DNA of 64,000 nucleotides. Source: IGN2 sp964639955 (GTDB lineage: Bacteria; Bacteroidota; Ignavibacteria; Ignavibacteriales; Ignavibacteriaceae). Of this stretch, positions 1 through 8,870 are shown in pieces. Every line of letters starts with the position of its first letter. The first letter of the stretch is position 1. The notes beneath the pieces were generated by a model. That model worked only from the letters and a program-made list of their open reading frames with translations, was not told the origin of the DNA and ran no database searches. The position numbers and the translations under genes were made by a program. The DNA is taken from the NCBI GenBank assembly GCA_964639955.1, contig CAZXGJ010000008.1, positions 1-64,000 on the forward strand, written 5' to 3'.

Positions 1-133
1 TATTCTTGATTAGAAAACGCAACATTTATAAGTTTGCGCCCGTCTAATCGTATTTTCAGCTTCAGGCTGATAAGCCTTAGGCTCAAATTCCTTAATTTTA
101 TCACTTATTTTTATAAACATTAAGAGGTTCACA
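1..133. other. Upstream region of moxR
   Basis: No gene is firmly supported here. On the minus strand a short frame from an ATG near 120 to a stop near 10 reads like protein (it contains KIKEFEPKAYQPEAENTI) and could be a fragment of a divergent gene, but it has no ribosome binding site and no family I can name. The moxR start codon (GTG at 134) is preceded by AAGAGG, a plausible Shine-Dalgarno sequence. Confidence 0.3.
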
Positions 134-1117
134 GTGGATATTGCGCAACTAAACGAAAAAATAAAACAGGAAAGTGCTTTTGTTGATCTTCTGTTTTCTG
201 AGATTGCCAAAGTTATCGTCGGTCAGAAAGAAATGGTTGAACGACTCGTAGTTGGTTTGTTGGGTAATGGTCATATTTTGCTTGAAGGAGTTCCTGGTCT
301 TGCAAAGACACTTGCAATTAAAACACTTGCGGCAGCAATGAAAGCAAAGTTTCAGCGAATACAATTCACACCAGATCTTCTTCCTGCAGATTTAATCGGA
401 ACACAAATTTATAATCAGAAAGACGGAAACTTTTTCATCAGGAAAGGTCCTCTGTTCTCAAACTTTATTCTTGCTGATGAAATTAATCGTGCGCCTGCTA
501 AAGTTCAAAGTGCTCTGCTTGAAGCAATGCAGGAAAGACAGGTTACAATCGGTGAGCAAACATTCAAACTTGAAGAACCATTTCTTGTTCTTGCAACACA
601 AAATCCAATCGAGCAGGAAGGTACTTATCCTTTACCAGAAGCACAGGTTGACAGGTTTATGCTGAAAATCAAAATTACTTATCCTGATCGAAAAGAAGAA
701 TTGGAAATAATGAGGCATAATATTAATGATACAATGGGAACGCCGAATCCGGTTATTTCTCCGGCAGATATTCTCAGAGGAAGACAATTAATTCACGAAG
801 TCTATATTGATGAAAAAATTGAAAAGTATATTCTTGATATTGTATTTGCTACACGCAGACCAAAAGAATTTGGATTGGATAAATTAGCTGAGTTAATAAG
901 CTACGGTGCATCACCAAGAGCAACGATAAATCTTGCTCTCGGTGCAAAAGCAATGGCGTTCATTAAACGCAGAGGTTACGTAATTCCTGAAGATGTAAGA
1001 GCTATTTGTTATGATGTAATGAGACACAGAGTTGCAGTTACTTATGAAGCTGAAGCGGAGGAAATAACTTCTGAATCAATCATCTCTGAAATTCTGAATA
1101 AAGTTGAAGTGCCGTAA
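134..1117 (+). CDS. moxR: MoxR-family AAA+ ATPase
   Basis: A cytoplasmic AAA+ chaperone-like ATPase of the MoxR family. MoxR proteins act with von Willebrand factor A (VWA) proteins in cofactor insertion, envelope-complex maturation or stress tolerance. Walker A (GVPGLAKT, residues 52-59) and Walker B (FILADEINR, about 111-119) are intact, and the 327-residue length is normal for the family. The GTG start at 134 follows AAGAGG. It opens the MoxR-DUF58-Bat cluster running to 8870, the standard Bacteroidota arrangement, so it is probably the ATPase partner of BatA and BatB. A repeat element (1160-1297) separates it from the DUF58 gene. The family call is secure; the substrate is unknown. Confidence 0.95.
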   Translation: MDIAQLNEKIKQESAFVDLLFSEIAKVIVGQKEMVERLVVGLLGNGHILLEGVPGLAKTLAIKTLAAAMKAKFQRIQFTPDLLPADLIGTQIYNQKDGNFFIRKGPLFSNFILADEINRAPAKVQSALLEAMQERQVTIGEQTFKLEEPFLVLATQNPIEQEGTYPLPEAQVDRFMLKIKITYPDRKEELEIMRHNINDTMGTPNPVISPADILRGRQLIHEVYIDEKIEKYILDIVFATRRPKEFGLDKLAELISYGASPRATINLALGAKAMAFIKRRGYVIPEDVRAICYDVMRHRVAVTYEAEAEEITSESIISEILNKVEVP

Positions 1118-1159
1118 GGATGGAAGATGTTTGATGGAAAATGTAAGAAGTGAAAAAAA

Positions 1160-1297
1160 ATCTCTCTCTATAAGAGGTTGCGTGAATATTATTAACCCAC
1201 AGTTTCAACTGTGGGAAAAAGAAGCAAAAGCAAAATTCTTCTTAACCGTTTTAACGGTTTTTCGGAATTTTCACACAGTCTCTCTAAGAGAGGATAA
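1160..1297. repeat. REP/MITE-like palindromic element
   Basis: The non-coding gap between moxR and the DUF58 gene is almost entirely palindromic. Outer arms near 1161-1188 and 1268-1296 are imperfect inverted repeats: TCTCTCTATAAGAGG followed by GCGTGAATATT, against AATTTTCACACAG followed by TCTCTCTAAGAGAGG. Inside lie two perfect hairpins, CCCACAGTT-TC-AACTGTGGG (1196-1215) and AACCGTT-TT-AACGGTT (1244-1259). No transposase is encoded. The layout resembles REP/REPIN or MITE elements moved by a Y1 transposase elsewhere in the genome. The right end supplies the AAGGTGAG just before the DUF58 start. Confidence 0.7.
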
Positions 1298-1308
1298 AGG
1301 TGAGGGCC

Positions 1309-2184
1309 ATGCTCACTAAAGAATTATTAAAACAAGTACGGCAAATTGAGATACGAACGAAGGGACTTGTTAACCAGGTCTTCTCCGGAGAATACCATTC
1401 TGTTTTCAAAGGTCGCGGAATGGAATTTTCTGAAGTTCGCGAATATCAATTTGGTGATGACATCAGAAATATTGATTGGAATGTTACGGCACGGTTTGGT
1501 CATCCGTATATTAAAATATTTGAAGAGGAACGTGAACTCACTGTTATTTTGATGATTGATTTAAGCGGCTCGCAGATGTTTGGTTCACTTTCAAAAACAA
1601 AACAGCGTGTTGCTGCTGAACTGAGTGCGATACTCGCTTTCTCTGCTTTGAAGAATAATGATAAAGTCGGTTTGATTCTCTTCACAGACAAAGTTGAAAA
1701 ATTTGTCCCGCCCAGAAAAGGAAATTCACACGTGTTAAGAATTGTGCGGGATGTTCTTTCATTTCAGCCGGAAGGAAATAAAACAAATCTTCGCTCTGCA
1801 CTTGAGTTTATGAACGGTGCAATAAAAAAACGTTCGATTGTTTTTCTTCTTTCAGATTTTATGGATGATGGATATGAAAAAATTCTTCGCGTTGTCGGCA
1901 AGAAACACGATCTCATTGGAATCGTACTGGATGACAGACGTGAATCTGAAATTCCGAAAATGGGACTGATAAAACTTACTGATGCTGAAACCAATGAAGA
2001 ACGCTGGATTGATACAAGCAGCACCCGTGTGCAGGAAGCTCTACGAAAAAGAAAACAGGAGATTCAGGCGAAAAGAAGATCATTGTTTATTACAAGCAGA
2101 CTCGACAGCGTTTACGTGCAGGCAGGAGCGAATTACATCACTCCGCTTATTAATTTTTTCAGGATGCGTGAGAGAAGATGGTAA
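1309..2184 (+). CDS. DUF58 (VWA-like) protein of the Bat cluster
   Basis: A DUF58 protein: a conserved RGMEFSEVREYQFGDD-type block comes before a VWA-like half with a MIDAS-style DLSGS motif near residue 84. These proteins lie next to MoxR ATPases and are thought to be their partners; no enzymatic reaction is known. I chose the ATG at 1309, preceded by AAGGTGAG, over the in-frame GTG at 1300, which lies inside that binding site. Length is about 291 residues. It overlaps the next gene by 7 bases (ATGGTAA), so the two are probably translationally coupled. The upstream repeat element appears to supply its ribosome binding site. Confidence 0.92.
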   Translation: MLTKELLKQVRQIEIRTKGLVNQVFSGEYHSVFKGRGMEFSEVREYQFGDDIRNIDWNVTARFGHPYIKIFEEERELTVILMIDLSGSQMFGSLSKTKQRVAAELSAILAFSALKNNDKVGLILFTDKVEKFVPPRKGNSHVLRIVRDVLSFQPEGNKTNLRSALEFMNGAIKKRSIVFLLSDFMDDGYEKILRVVGKKHDLIGIVLDDRRESEIPKMGLIKLTDAETNEERWIDTSSTRVQEALRKRKQEIQAKRRSLFITSRLDSVYVQAGANYITPLINFFRMRERRW

Positions 2185-3128
2185 CTAAACTGATGAAATA
2201 TGTTGCTCTTCTGATTCTTCTTAGCATTAATCTTTCTGCTCAATCTATCTCTATACTCGCTTCAGTCGATTCAAGTGATTATCTCGTCGGTGATTTTATT
2301 AATTATACTCTGGAAATCAGGGCTGAAAAAAATATTAAGATAACAACACCTTTTATCAGAGATAGTCTTAAAGCTGTTGAAATCATAAAAGAACTGCCGC
2401 CAGTTTCAAAAGAAGAGAATAATATTAGGTCAACAACAATAGGTTATATAATTTCTTGTTATGATTCTGCTGCAATCACAATTCCACCAATAGCTGTTCG
2501 ATATAAAATTCAGGGAGATGATGAAGAAAAAATCACTCTTTCAAATCCGGTTACTTTTACTGTGCATACTCTTCCTGTTGATTTGCAGGCAGACGTAAAA
2601 GATGTAAAAGAACCGGTAACAATTCCACTCGATTGGAAAGTTGTTTTGTTGGTTGCATTGATTGTAATTCTTGCATCGGCGATTGCATACTACTTATACA
2701 GAAGATACAAGAAGAAAAAAGCTGAGCAGCCTGTGAAGAAAAAGATTATAAGAATTCCTGCTCACGTTAGAGCATTATCTGCACTTGATAATCTGGAACA
2801 GGAAAAACTCTGGCAGAAAGGTTTGGTTAAGGAATATCATTCAAAAATTACAGGAATTATTCGTGGATATTTTGAAGAAAGATTTAATCTGCCTGCACTT
2901 GAACTAACAACCTCAGAACAAATGCAGCAGTTAAGAAAAGTTCCGGGCGCAGAAAATATATTGACGATTACAAATGAGTTCCTCAATAATGCAGACCTTG
3001 TGAAATTTGCTAAGTTCATTCCGCTGCCATCAGTCAATGAAGAAATGATGAAACAGGCGAGGGAGATAGTGAACAATACCATTCCGAAAGAACAAGTTCC
3101 GGTTGAAGAGGAGGTGGAGAGTGTTTAG
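2178..3128 (+). CDS. BatD-like single-pass membrane protein of the Bat cluster
   Basis: Predicted envelope protein of 316 residues. It has a signal peptide (MKYVALLILLSINLSAQ from the second methionine), an extracytoplasmic Ig-like domain of about 120 residues, one transmembrane helix (about 154-174: VVLLVALIVILASAIAYYL) followed by a KKKK-type stop-transfer, and a cytoplasmic helical tail. The layout recalls a short BatD, and its place between DUF58 and BatA is usual for Bacteroidota Bat clusters. It overlaps both neighbours by a few bases. The ATG at 2178 follows GAGAGAAG; the ATG at 2193 is an alternative. The exact function is unknown. Confidence 0.85.
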   Translation: MVTKLMKYVALLILLSINLSAQSISILASVDSSDYLVGDFINYTLEIRAEKNIKITTPFIRDSLKAVEIIKELPPVSKEENNIRSTTIGYIISCYDSAAITIPPIAVRYKIQGDDEEKITLSNPVTFTVHTLPVDLQADVKDVKEPVTIPLDWKVVLLVALIVILASAIAYYLYRRYKKKKAEQPVKKKIIRIPAHVRALSALDNLEQEKLWQKGLVKEYHSKITGIIRGYFEERFNLPALELTTSEQMQQLRKVPGAENILTITNEFLNNADLVKFAKFIPLPSVNEEMMKQAREIVNNTIPKEQVPVEEEVESV

Positions 3129-4116
3129 CGGAATAACTTTTGCCTATCCCTGGGTTCTTTATTTTCTTGCGATCATCCCGCTGATGATTGCCTGGTATGT
3201 TTTCAGAGGAATGAAAGCTCAATCTTCTGTTACTTATTCTTCAATAAATATTTTTAAAAATGTTCCGGTAACATTTCGGGAAAGATTGAGACACATACCA
3301 TTCGCAGTCAGATTAATTGCAATAGCTGTGCTGATAATAGCACTTGCACGACCGCAAAGTTTTACTTCCGGAGAAAATGTTACCACTGAAGGAATTGATA
3401 TTGCTATGGTGCTCGATATTTCGGGAAGTATGCTTGCCGAAGACTTCAAACCAAACAGGCTCGAAGCAGCTAAAAATGTAATTGATAATTTTGTAGAAGG
3501 AAGAACATCAGACAGAATTGGTCTCGTTATTTTTTCAAGAGAAGCTTTTACCCAATGTCCTTTAACCATTGATTACAATGTTCTCAGAAATTTGCTTCTT
3601 GATATTCGAAGCGGAATGATTCAGGACGGAACTGCAATTGGAAATGCGATTGCAAACGGAGTTAACAGATTGAAAGAGAGCGATGCAAAGAGCAGAATAA
3701 TTATTCTTCTTACTGATGGTGTAAACAATGCTGGTGAAGTTGATCCACGAAGTGCAGCGGACATTGCTAAAGCTTTTGGAATCAGAATCTATACAATTGG
3801 AGTAGGAACACGAGGAGAAGCTCCATATCCCGTTCAGACTCCTTTTGGTACACGTTATCAAATGGTTCCTGTTGAAATTGATGAAGCTTTATTGAATGAA
3901 ATTGCTGATATGACTGGTGGTCAGTATTTCCGTGCTACGAACAACCGTGCTTTGGCAGAGATTTATGAAAAAATAGACAAACTTGAAAAAACAAAAATTG
4001 AAATCACCTCTTACAAAAATGCCAGCGAAAAATATCATAGCTGGTTGTGGGGTGGTCTCATTCTCTTACTTTTCGAATTAGGATTATCACGAACAATATT
4101 ACGAAAGCTGCCGTGA
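3121..4116 (+). CDS. batA: BatA, VWA-domain membrane protein
   Basis: VWA protein with two N-terminal transmembrane helices (FAYPWVLYFLAIIPLMIAW and a second near residue 65), a VWA domain with MIDAS motif DISGS (about residue 99) and the later T and D of the metal site (GTAIG, TDGV), and a C-terminal transmembrane helix. I chose the GTG at 3121: a near-perfect Shine-Dalgarno, AGGAGG, lies six bases upstream and the codon overlaps the end of the previous gene. An in-frame TTG at 3103 would lie before that site. BatA is linked to stress tolerance (aerotolerance) in Bacteroides; here it probably works with BatB and MoxR at the inner membrane. Confidence 0.95.
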   Translation: MFSGITFAYPWVLYFLAIIPLMIAWYVFRGMKAQSSVTYSSINIFKNVPVTFRERLRHIPFAVRLIAIAVLIIALARPQSFTSGENVTTEGIDIAMVLDISGSMLAEDFKPNRLEAAKNVIDNFVEGRTSDRIGLVIFSREAFTQCPLTIDYNVLRNLLLDIRSGMIQDGTAIGNAIANGVNRLKESDAKSRIIILLTDGVNNAGEVDPRSAADIAKAFGIRIYTIGVGTRGEAPYPVQTPFGTRYQMVPVEIDEALLNEIADMTGGQYFRATNNRALAEIYEKIDKLEKTKIEITSYKNASEKYHSWLWGGLILLLFELGLSRTILRKLP

Positions 4117-4119
4117 GCA

Positions 4120-5157
4120 ATGTTTAGATTCGCAAACCCTGAATATCTGAATTTACTTTATCTGCTTCCTGTGCTGGTTGCTTTATTCTGGTATCTTGGA
4201 AGACAGCGCAAAAAACTTTTGCAGACTTTTGCAGATAAAGAATTACACAAAACATTATTTCCAACTGACAGCAATCTGAAACGCTGGACAAAGTTCATTT
4301 TGATTTTGCTTGCATTAACCTGTCTTATCTTTGCAGCAGCAAACCCGCAGGTAGGAACAAAGATGCAGGAAATCAAGCAAACAGGAATTGATGTTTTTAT
4401 TTTACTCGACGTTTCAAACAGTATGCTTGCTGAAGATATTAAACCAAACAGACTTGAGAAAGCTAAATATCAGATTTCAAATTTGATTAACAAACTTCGC
4501 GGTGACAGAATTGGATTAATAATTTTTGCGGGACAGGCATATATCCAAATTCCACTGACTACTGATTACTCTGCTGCTAATCTTTTCCTCTCTGCTGTTG
4601 ATGTGAACTCCGTACCAACACAGGGAACCGCAATTGCATCGGCGATAAATCTTGCAACTGCATCATTCGATACATTAAGTACTCAGAAAGTTATTATTGC
4701 AATCACTGATGGAGAAGATCACGAAGGCGATGTGGAGAAAGCAATTGAAAATGCTGTGTCGAGAGATATCAAACTTTATACTATTGGATTGGGTTCTCAA
4801 GCAGGTGTTCCGATACCGGTTTACAACAATAGAAATCAGTTGGTTGGATTCAGGAAAGACAGAGACGGAAATACCGTACTTACGAAACTGGATGAAGAAG
4901 TTCTGAAAAGAATAGCCATAGATGGAAATGGAAAATATTTTCGCGGAACCAACTATGAAGATTATCTTGAAAAAATTTACACTGAACTTTCGGAACTTGA
5001 GCAGACGGAATTCGGAGTAAAAAAAGTTACTGACTACGAAGACCGCTTTTACTATCTTTTAATACCAGCATTGCTGCTTTTGGTGCTGGAGTTTTTTATT
5101 TCAGAAAAGAAATCACCATTGTATGCAAGAATTAATAAGAAATTGGGATTGGAATAG
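4120..5157 (+). CDS. batB: BatB, VWA-domain membrane protein
   Basis: Paralogue of BatA starting three bases after its stop codon. Two N-terminal helices (residues about 8-26 and 58-74), a VWA domain with MIDAS motif DVSNS (97-101), GTAIA and TDGED downstream, and a C-terminal helix near 312-330. The shared block SMLAEDxKPNRLE in BatA and BatB shows a gene duplication. Probably forms a membrane complex with BatA. The 345-residue length is normal. Confidence 0.95.
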   Translation: MFRFANPEYLNLLYLLPVLVALFWYLGRQRKKLLQTFADKELHKTLFPTDSNLKRWTKFILILLALTCLIFAAANPQVGTKMQEIKQTGIDVFILLDVSNSMLAEDIKPNRLEKAKYQISNLINKLRGDRIGLIIFAGQAYIQIPLTTDYSAANLFLSAVDVNSVPTQGTAIASAINLATASFDTLSTQKVIIAITDGEDHEGDVEKAIENAVSRDIKLYTIGLGSQAGVPIPVYNNRNQLVGFRKDRDGNTVLTKLDEEVLKRIAIDGNGKYFRGTNYEDYLEKIYTELSELEQTEFGVKKVTDYEDRFYYLLIPALLLLVLEFFISEKKSPLYARINKKLGLE

Positions 5158-5159
5158 TT

Positions 5160-6092
5160 ATGGAGATAAAATATAGAGGTATAAGGTATAGGGGTGTAAG
5201 GGATTTTCTTTTTAAGAATCTTTCCGTTATTGCCTGGCTGCATGACTGCATGCGATCATGCAAACATGCAATCATGCAAACATCCTTTCTACATTTCTGT
5301 GGAACTAATAAAATTGATTTTAATTTTGCTCGTTTAAAATCTGACATTTTAAAAATTAAACTATACCCATATACCTTTATACCGTTATACCTTTTGCTGA
5401 CAATATTCATCAGCACCACGAACGCTCAAAGCACGAGAGGACTCATCAACGACGGAGTTGATCTCTACAAAGAACAAAAGTTCGCTGATGCAGAAGTCAA
5501 TTTCAAAAAAGGAGCAGAAAAATCTCCGGAGAGTTTTGAAGCTAAGTTCAATCTTGGTGATGCTTATTATAAACAGCAGCGTTATGAGGAAGCGATTAAA
5601 TCATTTCAATCGGCATTAGTCAATGCGAGGAACGATGAAGAACGGGCAAAAATTTTTCACAATGTTGGTAATTCATTGCTGAAATCTCAGAAGATAAAAG
5701 AAAGCATCGGTGCATATAAAGAAGCATTAAAGCTTAATCCGAATGACCAGGAAACAAAATATAATCTGTCTTACGCATTGGAGATGCTGAAAAATCAGGA
5801 TCAGAATCAGCAGCAAAACCAGCAGAATGATCAGAACAAAGATGAGAATAAGGATCAGCAGCAGCAAAATCAAAATCAACAAAACCAGGATCAACAGAAA
5901 CAAGACCAACAGCAGCAGCAACAGGAACAGCAAGAACAACAGCAGCAGCAATCTCAGCAGCAAAAGGAACAAGAACTAACCAAACAGGAAGCTGAAAAAA
6001 TTCTTGAAGCGCTGAAGAACAATGAAAAAGATTTGCAAAAGCAGTTAAGAAAGATAAAAGGGCAGAGAGTTAAAACTGAGAAGGATTGGTAA
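5160..6092 (+). CDS. batC: BatC, TPR protein with Gln-rich tail and odd N-terminus
   Basis: The core is two to three TPR repeats (residues about 92-212) preceded by a signal-peptide-like stretch (YTFIPLYLLLTIFISTTNAQ, about 70-90). It is followed by a low-complexity tail very rich in Gln, Asn, Asp and Glu (about 212-285) and a basic end. This matches BatC between BatB and BatD. The first 70 or so codons are odd: they are encoded by an inverted-repeat element (5172-5394), and no ATG, GTG or TTG lies in frame close to the signal peptide. The only candidate starts are ATGs at 5160, about 5250 and about 5277. Either a repeat inserted over the original start, or a rare start codon (an ATT near 5345-5356) is used. 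Product confident, start uncertain. Confidence 0.85.
   Translation: MEIKYRGIRYRGVRDFLFKNLSVIAWLHDCMRSCKHAIMQTSFLHFCGTNKIDFNFARLKSDILKIKLYPYTFIPLYLLLTIFISTTNAQSTRGLINDGVDLYKEQKFADAEVNFKKGAEKSPESFEAKFNLGDAYYKQQRYEEAIKSFQSALVNARNDEERAKIFHNVGNSLLKSQKIKESIGAYKEALKLNPNDQETKYNLSYALEMLKNQDQNQQQNQQNDQNKDENKDQQQQNQNQQNQDQQKQDQQQQQQEQQEQQQQQSQQQKEQELTKQEAEKILEALKNNEKDLQKQLRKIKGQRVKTEKDW
5172..5394. repeat. Inverted-repeat element overlapping the start of batC
   Basis: The left arm (5172-5201) is built from repeated GGTATA-like words (GGTATAAGGTATAGGGGTG). The right arm (5361-5394) is its imperfect reverse complement (TATACCC, ATATACC, TTATACC, GTTATACC). Between them, 5237-5284 repeats GCATG/CATGC words around TGCATG-CGAT-CATGCA. 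The long stem could fold in RNA or single-stranded DNA. It has no ORF of its own; instead the batC frame runs through it and the right arm encodes part of the batC signal peptide. It resembles the elements at 6101, 12493 and 42140 in design, though the words differ. Confidence 0.65.
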
Positions 6093-6100
6093 TGAAAATG

Positions 6101-6244
6101 AAGCACCAATTATCAAATCACAAATTACAAATAAATCCAAAGCACCAATCTTTAAATTATAAACCATTAAAGGTGTTATAGATTTTGAATTTTGAAATTT
6201 GATTATTGTTTGTGATTTGGAAATTGTTATTTGGAATTTCACGA
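6101..6244. repeat. AT-rich inverted-repeat element upstream of batD
   Basis: Left arm 6108-6139 carries CAAATCACAAATTACAAATAA; right arm 6181-6242 is its imperfect reverse complement and ends TTGGAATTTCAC. AGCACCAAT occurs at 6102-6110 and again at 6141-6149. The arm words match those flanking the four-helix-bundle gene (12493-13066), including the end GGAA(T/A)TTCAC, so this looks like an empty copy of the same element family without a gene inside. Non-coding. Confidence 0.6.
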
Positions 6245-6265
6245 TGATATTTATTTGAAATCAAA

Positions 6266-8092
6266 ATGAGAAAAGCATTAGCATATTTATCAATTATTAT
6301 TTTAATAAGCAGCATAAACTTTGCACAGGAGTTCATTGCATCAGTTAATGAAACAACAGTAGCTGATAATGAAAGATTTCAGGTGTCGTTTACTTTTTCC
6401 GGCAAGAGCATTAATAATCTTTCTAAATTCACTCCGCCATCATTTGAAAACTTTCTGTTACTTTCAGGACCAAATCAATCAACCAGCATTCAGATAATTA
6501 ATGGAGCTCAGTCAGCTTCATTAACTTATAATTACATTATTCAGGCGAGAGGAGTTGGAACTTTCACAATTGGTTCAGCAAGTATTGAGCAGGATGGAAA
6601 AACTTACAGAACTGAACCAATTAAAATTACAGTTGTCAAAGGCACTGATAAACCAAAACAACAGCCGCAGCAAAGAGATGACTCAGAGATTTCCGTTGAT
6701 GAAATAGCAAAAAATCTTTATATCCGTGCCATCGTTGATAAAACAAAAGCATACAAAGGTGAACAGATAACCGTTACATATAAACTTTATACAAGGTTGA
6801 GTATTGCGTCACAAATGGGTGTGAACAAACTCCCGCAGTATCAGGGTTTCTGGGCTGAGGAACTGGAGACATCGCCAAATATAAGTTTTACAACTGAAGT
6901 GATTAACGGAAAGCAATTCAGAGTAGGTATTCTGAAACGGGTTGCACTTTTCCCGACTCAAACAGGTTCGCTCGAAGTTACTCCATTCGAACTGACTGTT
7001 CCGATTCAGATTCAGAAACAGAGAAGCGGTAAAAGTATATGGGATGATTTTTTTGGTGATCCTTTTGGCAGATCGGAGATTTATGAGTTTAATGCTAAAT
7101 CAAATACTGTTAAAGTTGAAGTTGAAAATTTGCCGGCAGGTCAACCCGATTCTTTCAAAGGTGCGGTTGGCGAATATTCTTTTGATGCAAGCTTGAATAA
7201 AACTGAAACAAAATCGAATGAGCCGCTGACTTTAAATATTAATATTTCAGGAACAGGAAATATTAAACTTCTTGAAATGCCCGAAGTGAATCTTCCAAAC
7301 GGCTTTGAGAAATATGAACCAAAAGTAAATGAACAGGTGAACCGAAAAGGTAAAGTATCAGGCAGTAAATCAGGCGAATATTTATTTGTTCCGAGAGTGG
7401 TTGGTCTGAGGGAAATTCCACCAATTGAATTTTCTTACTTTGATCCTTCAAAGAAAAAATATGTTACATTAAAGTCGGAAGCGTTTAAGATAGACATTAA
7501 GCCTGCTGATAAAACGGTTTCAACTGAAATTGTCGGCAAAGAAGATATCAGACAGCTTGGTGATGACATCAGGTTTCTTAAAACCAATTTCAGCGATATC
7601 AGAAAGAAAGAAAATTATTTTATCAACTCAACAGGATTTCTGATTGCAGGAGCAGTTCCTTTCGTTCTTAGTTTTGTTATTATCGGATGGAAAAGAAGAT
7701 ATGATAAGATACACGGCAATGTAGTCCTTCTCCGCTATCAGAAAGCTCAGAAGATTGCAAAGAACAGGTTAACGACAGCCAAGAAATTAATGGATTCACA
7801 GAATCACAAAGAATTTTATACAGAATTATCAACTGCATTGTTTGGCTATCTTGAAGATAAACTCCATATACCTAAATCAGAATTTACTATCGAACGTGCC
7901 GCTGATGAATTAAGAAAAAGAAATATTACAGAGGAACTGATTGCTGCACTTAAAGCCGGTGCTGAAAAATGTGAGTTTGTTCGTTTTGCACCGGGTGCTG
8001 AAAAATCTGCAGCAATGCAGGAGATGTATGATGAAATTGCAGATGTAATTATTAATCTTGAAAAAAATATTTTGAACAAAAGAAATGCATAA
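6266..8092 (+). CDS. batD: BatD family protein
   Basis: Large envelope protein of 608 residues. It has a cleavable signal peptide (residues 1-20, ending NFAQ), a series of beta-rich Ig-like domains (about 21-440), one transmembrane helix (about 453-474: FLIAGAVPFVLSFVIIGW) and a cytoplasmic helical tail of about 130 residues. Motifs such as the FxGKSIN region and the LPQYQGFWAE block fit BatD of Bacteroidota (oxygen tolerance family). It probably presents its Ig domains in the periplasm next to BatA and BatB. It overlaps batE by 8 bases. No Shine-Dalgarno is obvious, which is common in this lineage. Confidence 0.93.
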   Translation: MRKALAYLSIIILISSINFAQEFIASVNETTVADNERFQVSFTFSGKSINNLSKFTPPSFENFLLLSGPNQSTSIQIINGAQSASLTYNYIIQARGVGTFTIGSASIEQDGKTYRTEPIKITVVKGTDKPKQQPQQRDDSEISVDEIAKNLYIRAIVDKTKAYKGEQITVTYKLYTRLSIASQMGVNKLPQYQGFWAEELETSPNISFTTEVINGKQFRVGILKRVALFPTQTGSLEVTPFELTVPIQIQKQRSGKSIWDDFFGDPFGRSEIYEFNAKSNTVKVEVENLPAGQPDSFKGAVGEYSFDASLNKTETKSNEPLTLNINISGTGNIKLLEMPEVNLPNGFEKYEPKVNEQVNRKGKVSGSKSGEYLFVPRVVGLREIPPIEFSYFDPSKKKYVTLKSEAFKIDIKPADKTVSTEIVGKEDIRQLGDDIRFLKTNFSDIRKKENYFINSTGFLIAGAVPFVLSFVIIGWKRRYDKIHGNVVLLRYQKAQKIAKNRLTTAKKLMDSQNHKEFYTELSTALFGYLEDKLHIPKSEFTIERAADELRKRNITEELIAALKAGAEKCEFVRFAPGAEKSAAMQEMYDEIADVIINLEKNILNKRNA

Positions 8093-8870
8093 GAACAGTT
8101 TAGCTTTTTTGCGAAGTTTATTTTTTCACTTTATAACTCTCCTTGTTCTGTTCTGCGGTTCAATTCTTCCTGATAATATTGATGGACAGATGCAGCAGGC
8201 TGGCAGTTACTATCGGAACGGAGAATTTGATAAAGCTATTGAGATTTATGAGGATTTAAGAAGTCAGGGCTATGAAGGAACATCACTTTACTTTAATCTT
8301 GGCAACGCTTACTACCGTATCGGAAAAATTGGTTACGCAATACTGAATTATGAACGTGCGTTAAAGATATCTCCAACTGATGACGATGTAAAACATAATT
8401 TAGCGTTTGCTAATCTGAGTACGGTAGATAGAATCCAGCCGCTTCCAACATTTTTTCTTTTTGAATGGTGGGAAACTTTACTTGCATCTTTTTCAGTAAA
8501 CGGATGGACTTACCTGGCATATTTCTTTTTTATTCTATTACTCATTCTCGTTGTAATATATTTTTTTGCGAAGACAGTCTTTCAGCAGAAGCTGATACTT
8601 TTTTCAGGACTTGCAGCATTAGTAATTCTTCTCATTACCGTCTCACTTTTAATTGTTAAGATAAACAGAGAACAAACATTAATTAGCGGAGTTGTAATTG
8701 AGCAATCAATCACCGTTAAAACCTCACCTGATCCTCAAAGCACGGATGCATTTGTTATTCACGAAGGATTAAAAGTTAATCTTGAAGACCGTCTTGATGA
8801 ATGGATAAAGATCAGACTGGCAGATGGAAAAGTCGGCTGGGTTGAGAATAAAGCTGTTGAAAAGATATAG
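8085..8870 (+). CDS. batE: BatE, TPR and SH3-domain membrane protein
   Basis: Last gene of the Bat cluster, 261 residues. It has an N-terminal hydrophobic signal, two TPR repeats (about 36-105, with NLGNAYYRIGKIGYAILNYERAL), two transmembrane helices (about 145-165 and 172-193) and a C-terminal bacterial SH3 domain (about 205-261: TVKTSPD then GWVENKAV). This TPR-TM-TM-SH3 order is that of BatE. The SH3 part probably faces the periplasm and binds peptidoglycan or a protein partner. The start overlaps the end of batD (ATGCATAAG). Confidence 0.92.
   Translation: MHKNSLAFLRSLFFHFITLLVLFCGSILPDNIDGQMQQAGSYYRNGEFDKAIEIYEDLRSQGYEGTSLYFNLGNAYYRIGKIGYAILNYERALKISPTDDDVKHNLAFANLSTVDRIQPLPTFFLFEWWETLLASFSVNGWTYLAYFFFILLLILVVIYFFAKTVFQQKLILFSGLAALVILLITVSLLIVKINREQTLISGVVIEQSITVKTSPDPQSTDAFVIHEGLKVNLEDRLDEWIKIRLADGKVGWVENKAVEKI

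Noticed and set aside
5727..5972. Leu-rich minus-strand ORF opposite batC
   Set aside because: It is the antisense shadow of the Gln/Asn-rich tail (CAG/CAA read in reverse gives Leu codons).
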